DNA of 64,000 bases. It comes from Hyposmocoma kahamanoa (taxonomy: Eukaryota; Arthropoda; Insecta; Lepidoptera; Cosmopterigidae). Both the position numbers and the translations under genes were made by a program. This document shows, one piece after another, positions 34,585-45,180 of the stretch. Numbering within the stretch: position 1 is the stretch's first letter; every line of letters begins with the position of its first letter. The DNA lies in the NCBI RefSeq assembly GCF_003589595.1, contig NW_020653852.1, forward strand, positions 6,769,118-6,833,117, in the 5' to 3' direction. The notes under the pieces are model-generated. The model did no database searches. It worked only from the letters and a program-made list of their open reading frames with translations, and was not told where the DNA came from.

Positions 34585-34975
34585 GACAATTTTTGAAAGA
34601 TCATGTAAAAACATTTCTTCCTATTTACAAAACTCGGGTTCCTCAGTTCTGCTTGTGTAAAAAAACATTATTTCTTAATTTTATATTATTAGACAATTTA
34701 CATTTAGAAATAAATGTAGAGAGCGCAGAAGGAATAGCACATAATTTATCACCACGTGCCTATGTATACAAGAAGTTCATTCCGAGGCTTTTTGAAAGTC
34801 GTGTAAAAACATTTCTTCCTAATTACAAAACTCGGGTTCCTCAGAGTTCCGCTTGTGTAAAAAAATATTATTTTTAATTTTTATATTTTGAAAGTATTTA
34901 CAATTCGAAATAAACACAGATAACGTAAAAGGAATAGCACAGAGTTTATCGCCACGTACCTACGTAGTTACATTG
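34585..34975 (+). repeat. Two-unit tandem duplication, about 200 bp each
   Basis: Units at about 34585-34775 and 34790-34975 share cgtgtaaaaacatttcttcc, tacaaaactcgggttcctca, cttgtgtaaaaaa and aaggaatagcacagagttta-like blocks. Non-coding. Confidence 0.7.
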
Positions 34976-35009
34976 AATGAATCATATTTATTTTAATCAC
35001 TTTATTTTT

Positions 35010-35365
35010 ATGTTGGTCTATATATTAAGCTACGTAAGATTCCGGTTGATATTCAAAATTTGCCATTCACGACGCGAGGTTCAAAACTATGTATATAGTG
35101 AAACAAAAACTTTAGACTAAAGGTTATTAATGTGGTCTGTGATTTGTGATTTGTGGTCTATTATAAGGCTTCTGCGTACTTGGAGAACTAAAATCCGTAG
35201 TTAATGACCCGTTTAGTTCTTTAGATTGTAAATAAAACCTAGAGTTTCTTGCTCATTTCTCTCAGGGGAATCTGCCTTACGAATGAGCAGTAGAGTTTAA
35301 TCAATATGACGATTTTAAGTATGATTTGCTTACCCATATAAAATAAAGATAGTTTGAGTTTAGTA
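35010..35365 (+). pseudogene. LINE 3' end fragment
   Basis: Parallel to 55900-56420: aagattccggt-gatat, aaatttgccattcacga, gtgaaacaaaaacttt, ctaaaggttatta, cttctgcgtacttgg and ctgccttacgaatgagc. In the better copy the first part codes for a LINE protein C-terminus; here the frame is broken. Confidence 0.65.
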
Positions 35366-35604
35366 ATAAAATTATAAAGCATGATAAATAATGAGTTTGA
35401 ACCAAATTTAATTGCAATATCTCGAGAATCGAAGATATTATGCTCATTTTTATACTATAATACATTGATAATCCCTCCCTATTTAAATTCAAATATATTT
35501 ATTTCAGATAAAAATCGTGTTATGAACAAAATAACTTAAGATATAAGTGTAAGAATTAATTAATTTTATATAATTTAAAAGGACAATACAACTAAATGAC
35601 GGTG

Positions 35605-35930
35605 TGAAGCTAAATGCATCTATGCAGAAGTGGCGAGTCCCACCGATCTGTGAACACATACAAGATGCTGTTGGAGCCCCCGCGGAGGCGCCTTAGGGCA
35701 GATGCACATATTTTCCTCACGATGGCCATGAAACCATCCATCTGAGCCTCGGCAAACATCCCCGAAGCACTACACCTCCACGGTTGCCCCATCAGCATCC
35801 TGAATGCGTTATTATATTGAACACGCAGGTCGCTGAATGTCCCCCTCGAATACGCGACCCACAGACTGCACGTGTAAATTTTACCTATATCATTCCTCTT
35901 TATAATACATTGATGTTGGCAACACAAATA
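35605..35930 (-). pseudogene. LINE reverse transcriptase C-terminal fragment
   Basis: A clear open frame: LWVAYSRGTFSDLRVQYNNA, FRMLMGQPWRCSASGMFAEA and MAIVRKICASALRRLRGGSN, typical of the region after the RT domain in lepidopteran non-LTR elements. Truncated at both ends. Confidence 0.75.
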
Positions 35931-35983
35931 TTGTTATATCGTCATTTAAGAATATGGTAACCCGTTCACTGCTTTTGCACTGA

Positions 35984-36263
35984 GTGTCGTATTCCAGAAC
36001 TCTACTCAATACTCAAGTCACGACTTGAGTATTGCAGTGAGCACTGAAAATTATACACAAGTCCTTGCCGTTAGGGTCGCATTTCCAGTGCTTGTGTTTC
36101 CAGTGCAATCCTGACTTTTTTGACAGGACTTGAGTGTGGTCCAAAGCACTAGAAATCATACTCAAGTCCTTGCCATTAGGGTCGTATTTCCAGTGCTTGA
36201 AATCATACTCAAGTCTGCTCAAATCTTGACTTGAGCATTGAGTAGAATTCTAGAATACGACTC
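35984..36263. mobile_element. Harbinger-like MITE array, unit 1 (280 bp, rearranged)
   Basis: Starts gtgtcgtattccagaac and ends tctagaatacgactc. It is longer than the 165-bp unit because an internal stretch (ccttgcc-ttagggtcg) is repeated. Confidence 0.75.
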
Positions 36264-36266
36264 TTA

Positions 36267-36431
36267 GGGTCGTATTCCAGAACTCTACTCAATGCTCAAG
36301 TCAGGATTTGAGTATGGTTTATAGCACTCGAAATCATACTCAAGTCCCTGCCATTAGGGTCGTATTTCCAGTGCTCGTGTTTCAATTGCAATCTTGACTT
36401 GAGCATTGAGTAGAATTCTAGAATACGACCC
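36267..36431. mobile_element. Harbinger-like MITE array, unit 2 (165 bp)
   Basis: Complete element from gggtcgtattcc to gaatacgaccc. A single TTA separates it from unit 1 (36264-36266) and from unit 3 (36432-36434). Confidence 0.8.
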
Positions 36432-36434
36432 TTA

Positions 36435-36609
36435 GGGTCGTATTCTAGAACTCTACTCAATGCTCAAGTCAGGACTTGAGTATGATTCAAAGCAATAGAA
36501 ATCATACTCAAGTCTTTGCCATTACGGTCGTATTTCCAGTGCTTGAAATCATACTCAAGTCTGCTCAAATCCTGACTTGAGCATTGAGTACAGTTCTGGA
36601 ATACGACCC
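36435..36609. mobile_element. Harbinger-like MITE array, unit 3 (175 bp)
   Basis: Complete terminal repeats. Separated from unit 4 by TCA (36610-36612), a one-base variant of the TTA site. Confidence 0.8.
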
Positions 36610-36612
36610 TCA

Positions 36613-36777
36613 GGGTCGTATTCTAGAACTCTACTCAATGCTCAAGTTAGTATTGCACTGGAAACACAAGCACTGGAAATACGACCCTAATGGCAGGAAC
36701 TTGAGTATGATTTCTAGTGCTTTGAATCATACTCAAGTCCTGACTTAAGCATTGAGTAGAGTTCTGGAATACGACCC
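36613..36777. mobile_element. Harbinger-like MITE array, unit 4 (165 bp)
   Basis: Complete unit followed by TTA (36778-36780). Its interior (gcactggaaatacgacccta) is inverted relative to units 2 and 3. Confidence 0.8.
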
Positions 36778-37295
36778 TTATTGTACCATGTAATGTGTGT
36801 GCTCCGTATTAAAATATTTAAAACAAACAAAATATTTTTATTGTTGAGCATCAAAACTACAGTCCACGCTCTCAACATTAATTAACGTTCCCTTGTAAAG
36901 TTGCGACTTTGGGCTTACGTACGATTCTTTACCTAGGTAAAGGAGTAGTTGAGCTCATTTGCTGCTACATTGACGCAATTTTGTACTAATTTGCAATTTT
37001 TTTTAGACCGATTTGAAATTGTTTTTAAACATTATTTCAAAGTCATGACATGCAAATAAAACGTGTATTTATACATTATTAATTATTCATTACTGACGCT
37101 TTTTCTTCAAATGTAAACACAGTTTTGTTTTCAGTTATTGAAATCGGTTTTTCTTAAACCATTAATATTAATTTTACCAAAAAATACAATACTTTGACAA
37201 AAAATGTTAGTTTTATATCAATGCCGATAGCAAAGGCAGCGTGTGTCGACTCTGCTTGGATATTCGTTAGTTGAGGTGCCTGGTTGGTTATTTAA

Positions 37296-37425
37296 GGGTC
37301 GTATTCCAGAACTCTACTCAATACTCAAGTCAGGACTTGAGTATTGCAGTGAGCACTGAAAATCATACTCAAGTCCTTGCCATTAGGGTCGTATTTCCAG
37401 TGCTTGAAATCATACTCAAGTCTGC
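37296..37425. mobile_element. Harbinger-like MITE, truncated copy
   Basis: Left terminus gggtcgtattccagaactct preceded by TTAA. The interior matches unit 1 but the copy stops near cagtctgct at 37425 with no right terminus. Confidence 0.7.
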
Positions 37426-37586
37426 TAATAAGAATATTACAAATAATGATGTTCATCAATTTGCGGTGCAAAAAAATTCTACTTTAGCAAGTTAGCGATA
37501 AGGTAGACTAAATATTTTAACATTTTCAGTTGGTAGTCGGGAACAAAGGGATAACCGAAGATCAAGCTACATATGTATAGGTATAG

Positions 37587-37613
37587 CTATATATATATAT
37601 ATATATATATATA
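37587..37613. repeat. (AT)n microsatellite
   Basis: About 13 TA units. Confidence 0.8.
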
Positions 37614-37679
37614 CAGCTTTTATTGGATAGTGGTTAATTCCAAAATAGTTATTTAATGTATGGTGAAGAAGCAGCGCTG

Positions 37680-38600
37680 GCGCTAGCGCACGTAGCACAC
37701 AGGTGCAATCAATAGCCTGGTGCCCTCTAGAACCCTATTATCAATGTTGGGAAGCAATAGCCCGTTTACTTCGCTTGTGCCACGAGTGACGCAGGCTCTT
37801 TAGGCTGCTAAGAGTTGACTACATGTTTGCAGTTACTGTGTGAAGTCGTAATCAACTTCATGCAGCCGAGACCTACGGGCTCCCCGGTAAGACCAGGGTA
37901 CGGCGGGCGTCCGTGCCAAACCTTTCGGCAGTGACACGCCTTCACGGGCGTCTCTATGGCGGACCCGCACTTGGGCATGGACTCGCCGTGTTTTGTCGTT
38001 ACACACGTTCGTCTGCCCCGGTAGCATGTGGCGTGGTGTGGTGGCATGTTAGCGCGCCTTAGTAACAGTCTAGACGAGGACTTCATGGGGAGGGGACGCA
38101 CGGGGCACGTGAGTTGCCCTTTAAGTCATTATCTATGTCCGGACATTGCTACCGGCATCTCCGGCACTAGTCCGGAGAGCTAGACATCTTTCGGTCTCTC
38201 CACCCCTCCGGCATCTATCTGGAAAATAGGGAGGGTGCTGTACGTGCACCCGGGGCTATAGAAAACCGGATGAAGTCCGTGCAAACGGGCTGATCTGGGG
38301 TTAGGAACTGACTTTGATGGTCCCTGCGGGGGCATGCTCTCGTAGGTCATGGTGCCCTTCTCGTCTACTTTAAGGATGGGTTGGGAGGGTCACTATAGTC
38401 AAAACTAATATAGAAAGATATGGGGCTGCATGCAGTTAATGCGTGCCAAGGTCTCGGAGAACGACTTCACGCATGCAGACAATCTGTTATCAGCCTTAGA
38501 GGCGTTGCGAGTGTCGCTCAGCACCCCCTAAAAACCCTGCGTTTGTGTACGACGCATACCCTGCACCATAGGTAAAGCCGGTACCGCTAGTAAGACATTG
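37680..38600 (+). repeat. GC-rich dispersed repeat C, copy 1
   Basis: A 0.9-kb GC-rich block with no intact ORF. Its segments recur inverted at 51330-52320: aagaccagggtac, cagtgacacgccttc, gggcac-tgagttgcccttta and tatgtccggacattg. Size, base composition and length suggest the 5' part of a retroelement; the family is not identified. Confidence 0.6.
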
Positions 38601-38940
38601 AGCTTTCCATTAGTTGTAATAATCGAGTGACAACATTCAATCGATCGACACGATTCGTTGGTTTTGCTCGTCAGTCAGAGTGAGATTTTTTACCATCTTC
38701 CTGATGAATACATATTTTTGAGATATACCTCTATTCTAGAAAGCCATTGATATGTAGTAAATTGCCAAACATAATTAAGACGTTCTTAGGTTTTCGCGAT
38801 TTTCGATCGATTCTTGACGTCCACCGTGACCATGGGATCTGTAAAGGGCTCGAAACGTTGGTTTCTTTGAAAAAACAAATATACGCGATTTAAATCTGGA
38901 AAAATAGTTTCATTTCCTTCATTAGTTTCGTGTATAATTA
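38600..38940 (+). repeat. Penelope-like retroelement tail (tentative)
   Basis: Contains gtgaccatgggatctgtaaa then gggctcgaaacgttg and acgcgatttaaatctggaaa, a layout I associate with the terminal regions of Penelope-like elements, which carry hammerhead-like hairpins. No RT or GIY-YIG coding sequence is attached. A related motif is at 50221-50345. Confidence 0.35.
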
Positions 38941-39535
38941 AGACAATTTATAAAATGTTTGTGACATGCAGTCGCAATGACGATAATGATGTTATTCTGT
39001 TGATTACTAGGCGATTGGTATAATTACATTGGAGATCCCGGTTTTTAGTTATGGTTAAACCTTAAGTGGTAGTTAATGGATTTTTAATTCCGTATTGCAG
39101 AGTCAGGGTCTTTTGTGATTTCTATAATTAAGGTTGGAGAAGCGATAGCGGGGTGAGAATGTTTGTACGTATAGTGCTGTTCTATGAGAGACCATACAAT
39201 ATATCTCACTACTACACGGCTAGGGTAATTTTACCTTTATTTTTTAAGTCCATGTCTGTACTGTATCAGGGACGCAATGCTATGGCCTACATTTTGTCTT
39301 TGACAGTATGTATAGTGTTGGTGAATTACATACAGTGTATTGGGAGTATGTGTGAGAGAAGTGTACTGAGAATAATACAATACTTAGTAGTACTTAATAC
39401 TAAATTACTTAATACTAAGGAGAGTTTACAAGAATAGTTACTTGATACTACATTTTTATTTATGTTTATTTACATATAACGTTTTTTTCCTTCTTTCCCT
39501 TTTCTCGTCTTTTTTCCCCCTTTCTTTTTCCCTAT

Positions 39536-39735
39536 TTTAACATATTTGGAATCGGCCAAACGAGATCTTCAACTACCTATAAGCGGTTTATTAAATATAT
39601 TATTTAGATTCAGTTTCTAAGCAGAATCAGCGTAATTGATATTCTTCAAAGAAAAAAAAAACTTTAGGTGTCGATATCTCTAAGGTTATTAAAATGCAAA
39701 TGCGTTACTACAAGGAGGGCAGATATATATAGTAA
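39536..39735 (+). repeat. Dispersed repeat F, copy 2
   Basis: Matches 16139-16345 block by block. Non-coding. Confidence 0.65.
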
Positions 39736-39989
39736 TTTGACATCTGTCACCAAATAATTACAACAGTACATACATAGGGATGGGACTAGGTAGGATTGCT
39801 GTCATAAGACCAAAGATCATGTCATAAGACCCTAATGTGGAACCATACTCCACTTTTAAAGCTGAAACGTACCATTGATGCTTCTAAAGTAACGTGACCA
39901 TACGTCCCGCTTTAAACGCGACAGTCCCGTTTTTAAGCTTCGTATCCCGCTGTCCCGAAAATACTTAAGAATGTCCCGCTTTTACAAAG

Positions 39990-40520
39990 TGCCTCTAAGC
40001 GGATGATTGCTTCTTTTTTTAATAAAACTGGACACGTAGCTACTGTTGCTTTGGAAAATCGTTGTACCGTGAATAGTGCTTGGTACACGACCATTTGTTT
40101 GCCGGAAGTTATTGACAAACTCCGTAAAAATAACCGTAAACGCCGTACCATCTTGCACCACGATAATGCCAGTTTTCACACGGCCAGACAGACAAATGAT
40201 TTTTTGAAGGTGAACAACGTTGACCTTATGAGCCATCCCGCGTACAGTCCCGACCTGGCGCCTTGTGACTTTTATTAATTTCCAAAAATTAAGAACCAGT
40301 TACGCGGTCAATGATTTTCATCACCCGAAGAGGCAGTCGAAGAGTATGAAAAATATGTTTCAGAGATTGTCACGGAGGAGTGGCATAAATGTTTTCAAAA
40401 TTGGTTCATTCGTATAAAAAATTGCATTAACGCTAACGGAGAATATTTTGAGAAACAATAAATTCATTTCTGACCATTTATAGTATTTTTTTCTTATTTA
40501 TTCCAGAAACTTATAGAGCG
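39990..40520 (+). pseudogene. Truncated mariner transposase (DD34D)
   Basis: Encodes the C-terminal half of a mariner transposase: MIASFFNKTGHVATVALENR, TVNSAWYTTICLPEVIDKLR, TILHHDNASFHTARQTNDFL and SHPAYSPDLAPCDFY. The second and third catalytic Asp residues (HHDN and PCDF) are 34 residues apart, the mariner spacing. The part with the first Asp is missing, and stops follow CDFY near 40276 and later. The coding remnant ends near 40461. The 3' end with tattccagaaacttat near 40500-40515 looks like a degraded terminus. Directly upstream (39895-39990) is a string of gtcccg-type repeats. Confidence 0.85.
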
Positions 40521-41005
40521 TCACATGTATACATGTATAAATAGTATGTCGAGAAGTTCGAGGTTGATTTTGCGTTCTTGTATATTTCGTTAAATTGAAC
40601 TAATTAAAAATAAAATTTTCTTTTACGTAATCAATGTTAAACGATTACAATTTTTGAAATTTTCAGCCATTTTTTATTTGTCACAAAATCTAAAATTTAC
40701 ATTTTGTTTTGTTTCCTTCACTTTAATTAAGGCTATATTAAGTCAAAGTTAAAAGTTTTTATTTTAATTGCTACTTCATTGTTCAACACTTATTTATTGG
40801 TATATGAACGGTAACTACTATTTTAAATGAGGCGGTGTGTGGAGTTCGGGAGTAAATAAGAATGGGTTAAATTAATCCATTTATTTGTATTCTACTTACC
40901 TGCAGGAAATTTGGTGCCGTGAAGTCAGTAACGGTCAAGCATTAGCGTTCGTGAATAAAAACGACACAATTCGCAAAGCGGAATTTACTTACAGTGATAT
41001 GATTA

Positions 41006-42815
41006 CAGACATATATCTAGATAGACGCCGCAAGTGTACGTACTTCGCGTGCCCAAAGTAAGTGAAATTCATTTACTTGCTGCTGCTACACTTCAGAACG
41101 CGCTCGACCGTTATCGTAGGTAAACACCAGTCGCAAACGCAAAAAATGCATAATTGTGCCATTATACGAAAATTATAATGACCTTAGCAATATTATAAAA
41201 ATATTCTATAACTCTTTTGTTATAACGTTTAGTAACGTTTCGTTTTTTTTTCAGTTTTGTAGTATCTGTTATCAGTAGTATCTGTAATTTCGATAATTTT
41301 TGCAGCACGTTGCCTCGACTGTCCGAATATAGTGAGCAAATAAATATTTATTAATTGTTACTATTATTTAATTATTACGAGTAATACAAAAATATATAAT
41401 GCAAAGAATTAACAGTGGGATAGTCTTTACAAAAACCTGGAGTAGGTCATATGTATGAGTTCATTGCTTTCGAGGACGAAGTTGATCTAGTTTATCCCAC
41501 CTAAGATGCTATTCAATTATGCAGAGTAGCAGAATTAGAAATCCGAGAAATAATAAACAAATAACAAAAATTTCACACGAGGCCATCATTAAGTAAACCT
41601 CTTCTGATTAATAAGATGTTACCATATTTTGTCAGTAGTAACATTTTCATTTGTCTTGCCATTCATCAATTTGATCAATTACGAACATTGACTTACAATT
41701 ATATGGACGTCGGGTCCGCGCAAAAAAGTGTCCGCACTTGTAAGGCGCTAAAATCGTATACAGAGCGCCAAACTCCGCTTTAGTCTTCATTTGTTCTACT
41801 GACAGCGCGATACTGCGATGACATTACAATTTAAATTTCGAATAGGTTGACTTGGGACATTTTTTTCGTGGTTTTTGTATTAGACCCGTCGTCCATTTAT
41901 TTGTAAGTCAATGATTACGAACAGAAAACTATCTAGTAAAATTAATTAAGACAGTCGCAAGTTCATACATTGAGGTGCGTTTTCATTATTTAAGTTAATC
42001 GATAAGATCTTCTATTACAAAAAGATGTTATATAATAAGCTTATTTTACTGGAAGGACAATAATTTTAGTATTTGAAGTCGATTAAAAAGTAAAGTCTGA
42101 CTTTTTTTAAGGTAAAATTAAGGACTAAACTATCTTATTCTAATATTTTTCTACTATATAAATATACCGACTACTTGTAGTCAACAAATACTTGAACAAA
42201 AATTATTCTATTTAGAATCATGATCAAATCACAAAAACTTTACACGAGGCCGACATTAAGTAAACCTTAAGTTACTTTAGTAAGATTTTAGATATTTTGT
42301 CAGCAGTAACATTTTCAGTTGTCTTTCCATTCACCAATTTGATCAATCACCGACGGGCAAACCATCTAGTAAATTTAATTAAAGTTGAAAGTTCATATAT
42401 TGACGTGCGTTTTAATTATTTAAGTCAATCGACAAGATCTTCTATTACAAAAAGACAGTTATTTAAAAAGCTTATATTATTTCAAGGATAATCATTTTAA
42501 TATTTGAAGTTTATTAAAAATTAAAGTTTAAATTCATCAGTAATCAAATTTTTTTTAAACAACTTTTAATAAAGGACATAACTATCTTGTTTTGGTATTT
42601 TTCTATTGCATTAATATTTCACGACTACTTGTAATCAACTAATACTTGAATCGATTAATTGAAAGGAATACGTGTATCAATCGATTTAACGCGGAATGAG
42701 GTTTCCCATCACGAAATAGTTCTTGTGACGTCATGGTAGATACATAAAATGTGGCACGCTTGGTTTTCATACAAATTGCTGTACTTGCGGCGTCTATATA
42801 TGTCTGTGGCTGTGA
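41006..42815 (-). mobile_element. PIF/Harbinger-like element, right copy (inverted)
   Basis: Inverted relative to 29890-31975. acagacatatat and gacgccgcaagt near 41010, and acttgcggcgtctatatatg at 42784, act as opposing ends. Compared with the left copy it lacks the transposase-like segment (its caaagtaagtgaaattca at 41056 joins what is split there). Its distal part is duplicated in tandem (about 41925-42235 and 42345-42660). A hAT MITE is inserted at 41686. Non-coding. Confidence 0.65.
41686..41913. mobile_element. hAT-type MITE, 228 bp, with perfect 8-bp duplication
   Basis: The termini cattgacttacaa / ttgtaagtcaatg are exact. It is flanked by attacgaa on both sides (41678-41685 and 41914-41921). 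It has the same length as the copy at 28181-28408 and is inverted to it. It interrupts the Harbinger-like element, so it is younger. Confidence 0.9.
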
Positions 42816-45060
42816 TGTTGCCTAAAGATACGTACGTGTTTGTGGTAAGATCTTCGGTTTCGAGGGCTTGCCTAAAGCGGTTACTAGGTTTTGGGCAAAG
42901 CTGACACGTAAACAATGCGGAAATTAATAATTGTAGAAGGAGATTACAGTAAATGCAGTGAGAAATGTGATAGACACTTTTAATTGGAATATCTGGTTAT
43001 CAACAAAAATCTGCTCGTAGAAAAACATCATACAAACAAATAAAAAATAATAATATTTTTTTGGATTTTCAGCAGTTTTATGTTCTTTGTATTCTTTATC
43101 ATCTTCTATGGCTGTTTTGAATTGACTTCCTCTACTTATTTTTTAGTGTTGTAAACAAGTTATTTGGTTTATAAAAGCAAATGAGAATCATTTCGGTGTA
43201 CCTAATACTGCCAAGTGCTTTGGTTGTCCTTGTGTTTTTTCTTGAACTCTCTCACTTATCTATATGTTTAGTCACATTATAGATGTTTATTAATTTTGCG
43301 GGAGTAAAATTTTATAAAGCGGTGTATTTCGAAGAAGAATTAAACGTAATAGACTCAAGCTCAGTATCTAAATTTTGTGATGATTATGTTTATTCTAATA
43401 AATAAATTTTATTTATGTTTTATTACTTATTGAGAATAACGCCTTAACGCAAATATTTAGCAAAAAATGAAATAGTTGTAAGAGGTACCTATGTGTACGA
43501 AGGTGCAAGGTTGTTTACGTTTTTTTGGTACATATGGCTTTGTCACTGCGTACCTAGTATAGTGTATAATTCAGTTCAATATATTACTTTGTCAACTACG
43601 TTTTACGTTTATTATAATAGAACCTTAATAAACTGGTCAAGGTAGAACCTACTTGTGTACCTTTTTATGGTAAGTACGTACATAGAATAGCGGCCTATCT
43701 CAAAAGTATCTATTTCATTAGGAAGATGGTTTAAAAGAAAGTGAGACTGTCTGCCGCGCAAATTTGTTATATCGTAGACCAGCTCAAGGTTATCATGTTA
43801 TTATTTTAACCAATGAAAAGTTTGGTGTCCCATTCACAACAAAATTTATCATTTTCTGAACAAATCTCAGTAATAAGTCAAAAAGGAAATAATTTGGGTT
43901 GTACCACAATTCCTGAAAAGCAGCCAAATTTTTGGACATGTAATTCACGTTAGGTTGTTTAAGGACAATTCAGCAGAAACATGACTAAAATTTGTTGCTA
44001 AAAATATATTCTTTTTGCGTCCAAATATAACATGATCGAGTACAATTTCATTGTGTGTACATTTTTCATCTAGATTTACCCCTAGATACAACGACGCTGC
44101 GGTACACTTGTACTGAACTAATGACGTTATAAACCAATGCTTGCAATGCAAAAGACATTCTTATTGCATTGTGTTATGAGTGCCTTATCAATTTAAGCAC
44201 TACGTTATGAAGTACTTATGCTTAGCGCTAGTTAAGAGGACATAAGTGTCCAATAAAATTTTATGTTAATATAGCTAGCGCCTTTTCTGAAGTTATGGTA
44301 GTTTAATTTGAAATAACGAAGCCGGGCATCAATTATTAAAGCATTTTGTCTCCTCAGTTTTTCGATCTAGTGAACCGTATTGTGCGGGTCATCGATCTAA
44401 TAATGGTGACGTTCACAAGTAGGACATTTTCGTCTTGTCCTAGGCCCGCAACCCGTTAAACGGTGAAAGTCGATGCTCTAAAGAATTTCGTGTATCTTCA
44501 ACAGGTTTACTCAATCAAATCGATGGCGAAAACAACATAGGCTTAAAAAATTCTTTTTTCGAGTTCGATATTATTTACCTTCACGATTGTATCAACAGCG
44601 CACTTAATTTGCATAGATTAATGATTGATTGATATTGAATTAAGTGCAACATATAACAATAGTAACAACACTGAATGAAATATCAAAGAAAATATTTTGG
44701 AAAACATATCTGAATTTTTTTAATTAATGCGAACGCTCCCATATCTACGACGTTTGTAGGTCACGACGTCCAGCTGTCAAAAAGTTTGAGTAAACCGTAG
44801 TCATGTGTAAGGTAGGTTAAATAAATTCATATTTAAATTATTTATTGAAATTCCTCGAACAAAACACATTGTCCACAAGGAACTTGACCCTGATTGTTGT
44901 AGCTTACGTTCATGTGCGCGGTAATCGATTCCGCGCAGCATTTATAGAGTTATCGTTAAAATAATGTACGAAGGAAAGAAAGCTGGTTATTAGGCCGGTA
45001 GTAGGTCAATGGTACGTCGGTTAGCGAGAAACTGGCTGCTGACGTAGCATCAGACGAGTG
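42816..45060. other. Intergenic DNA upstream of HMG-CoA synthase
   Basis: AT-rich, no coding sequence or repeat family recognised. The last few hundred bases probably contain the promoter. Confidence 0.35.
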
Positions 45061-45095
45061 TTGAGTACGGAGCGTCGGCATCACTGGAGGGGGCA

Positions 45096-45106
45096 TCAGT
45101 TCAGTC
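45096..45106 (+). promoter_or_regulatory. Candidate initiator of HMG-CoA synthase
   Basis: Two overlapping TCAGT-type arthropod initiator motifs lie 75-85 bases before the start codon, in the only GC-rich part of the upstream region. No TATA box is evident. Confidence 0.3.
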
Positions 45107-45180
45107 TGTACCAGCGACGCGTCGCGACACTCGCGCTCACCTTGATCGTGAAAGTTATTGCCACCGCACATATCACAACA

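Noticed and set aside
35984..36780. CRISPR-like array of repeats
   Set aside because: Units are whole inverted-repeat transposons with 3-bp spacing in a eukaryotic genome; there are no unique spacers or cas genes.
45058..45180. N-terminal extension of HMG-CoA synthase
   Set aside because: The frame is open but starts without ATG, and the family begins at [11 protein letters not shown]; the extension has no targeting-peptide character.
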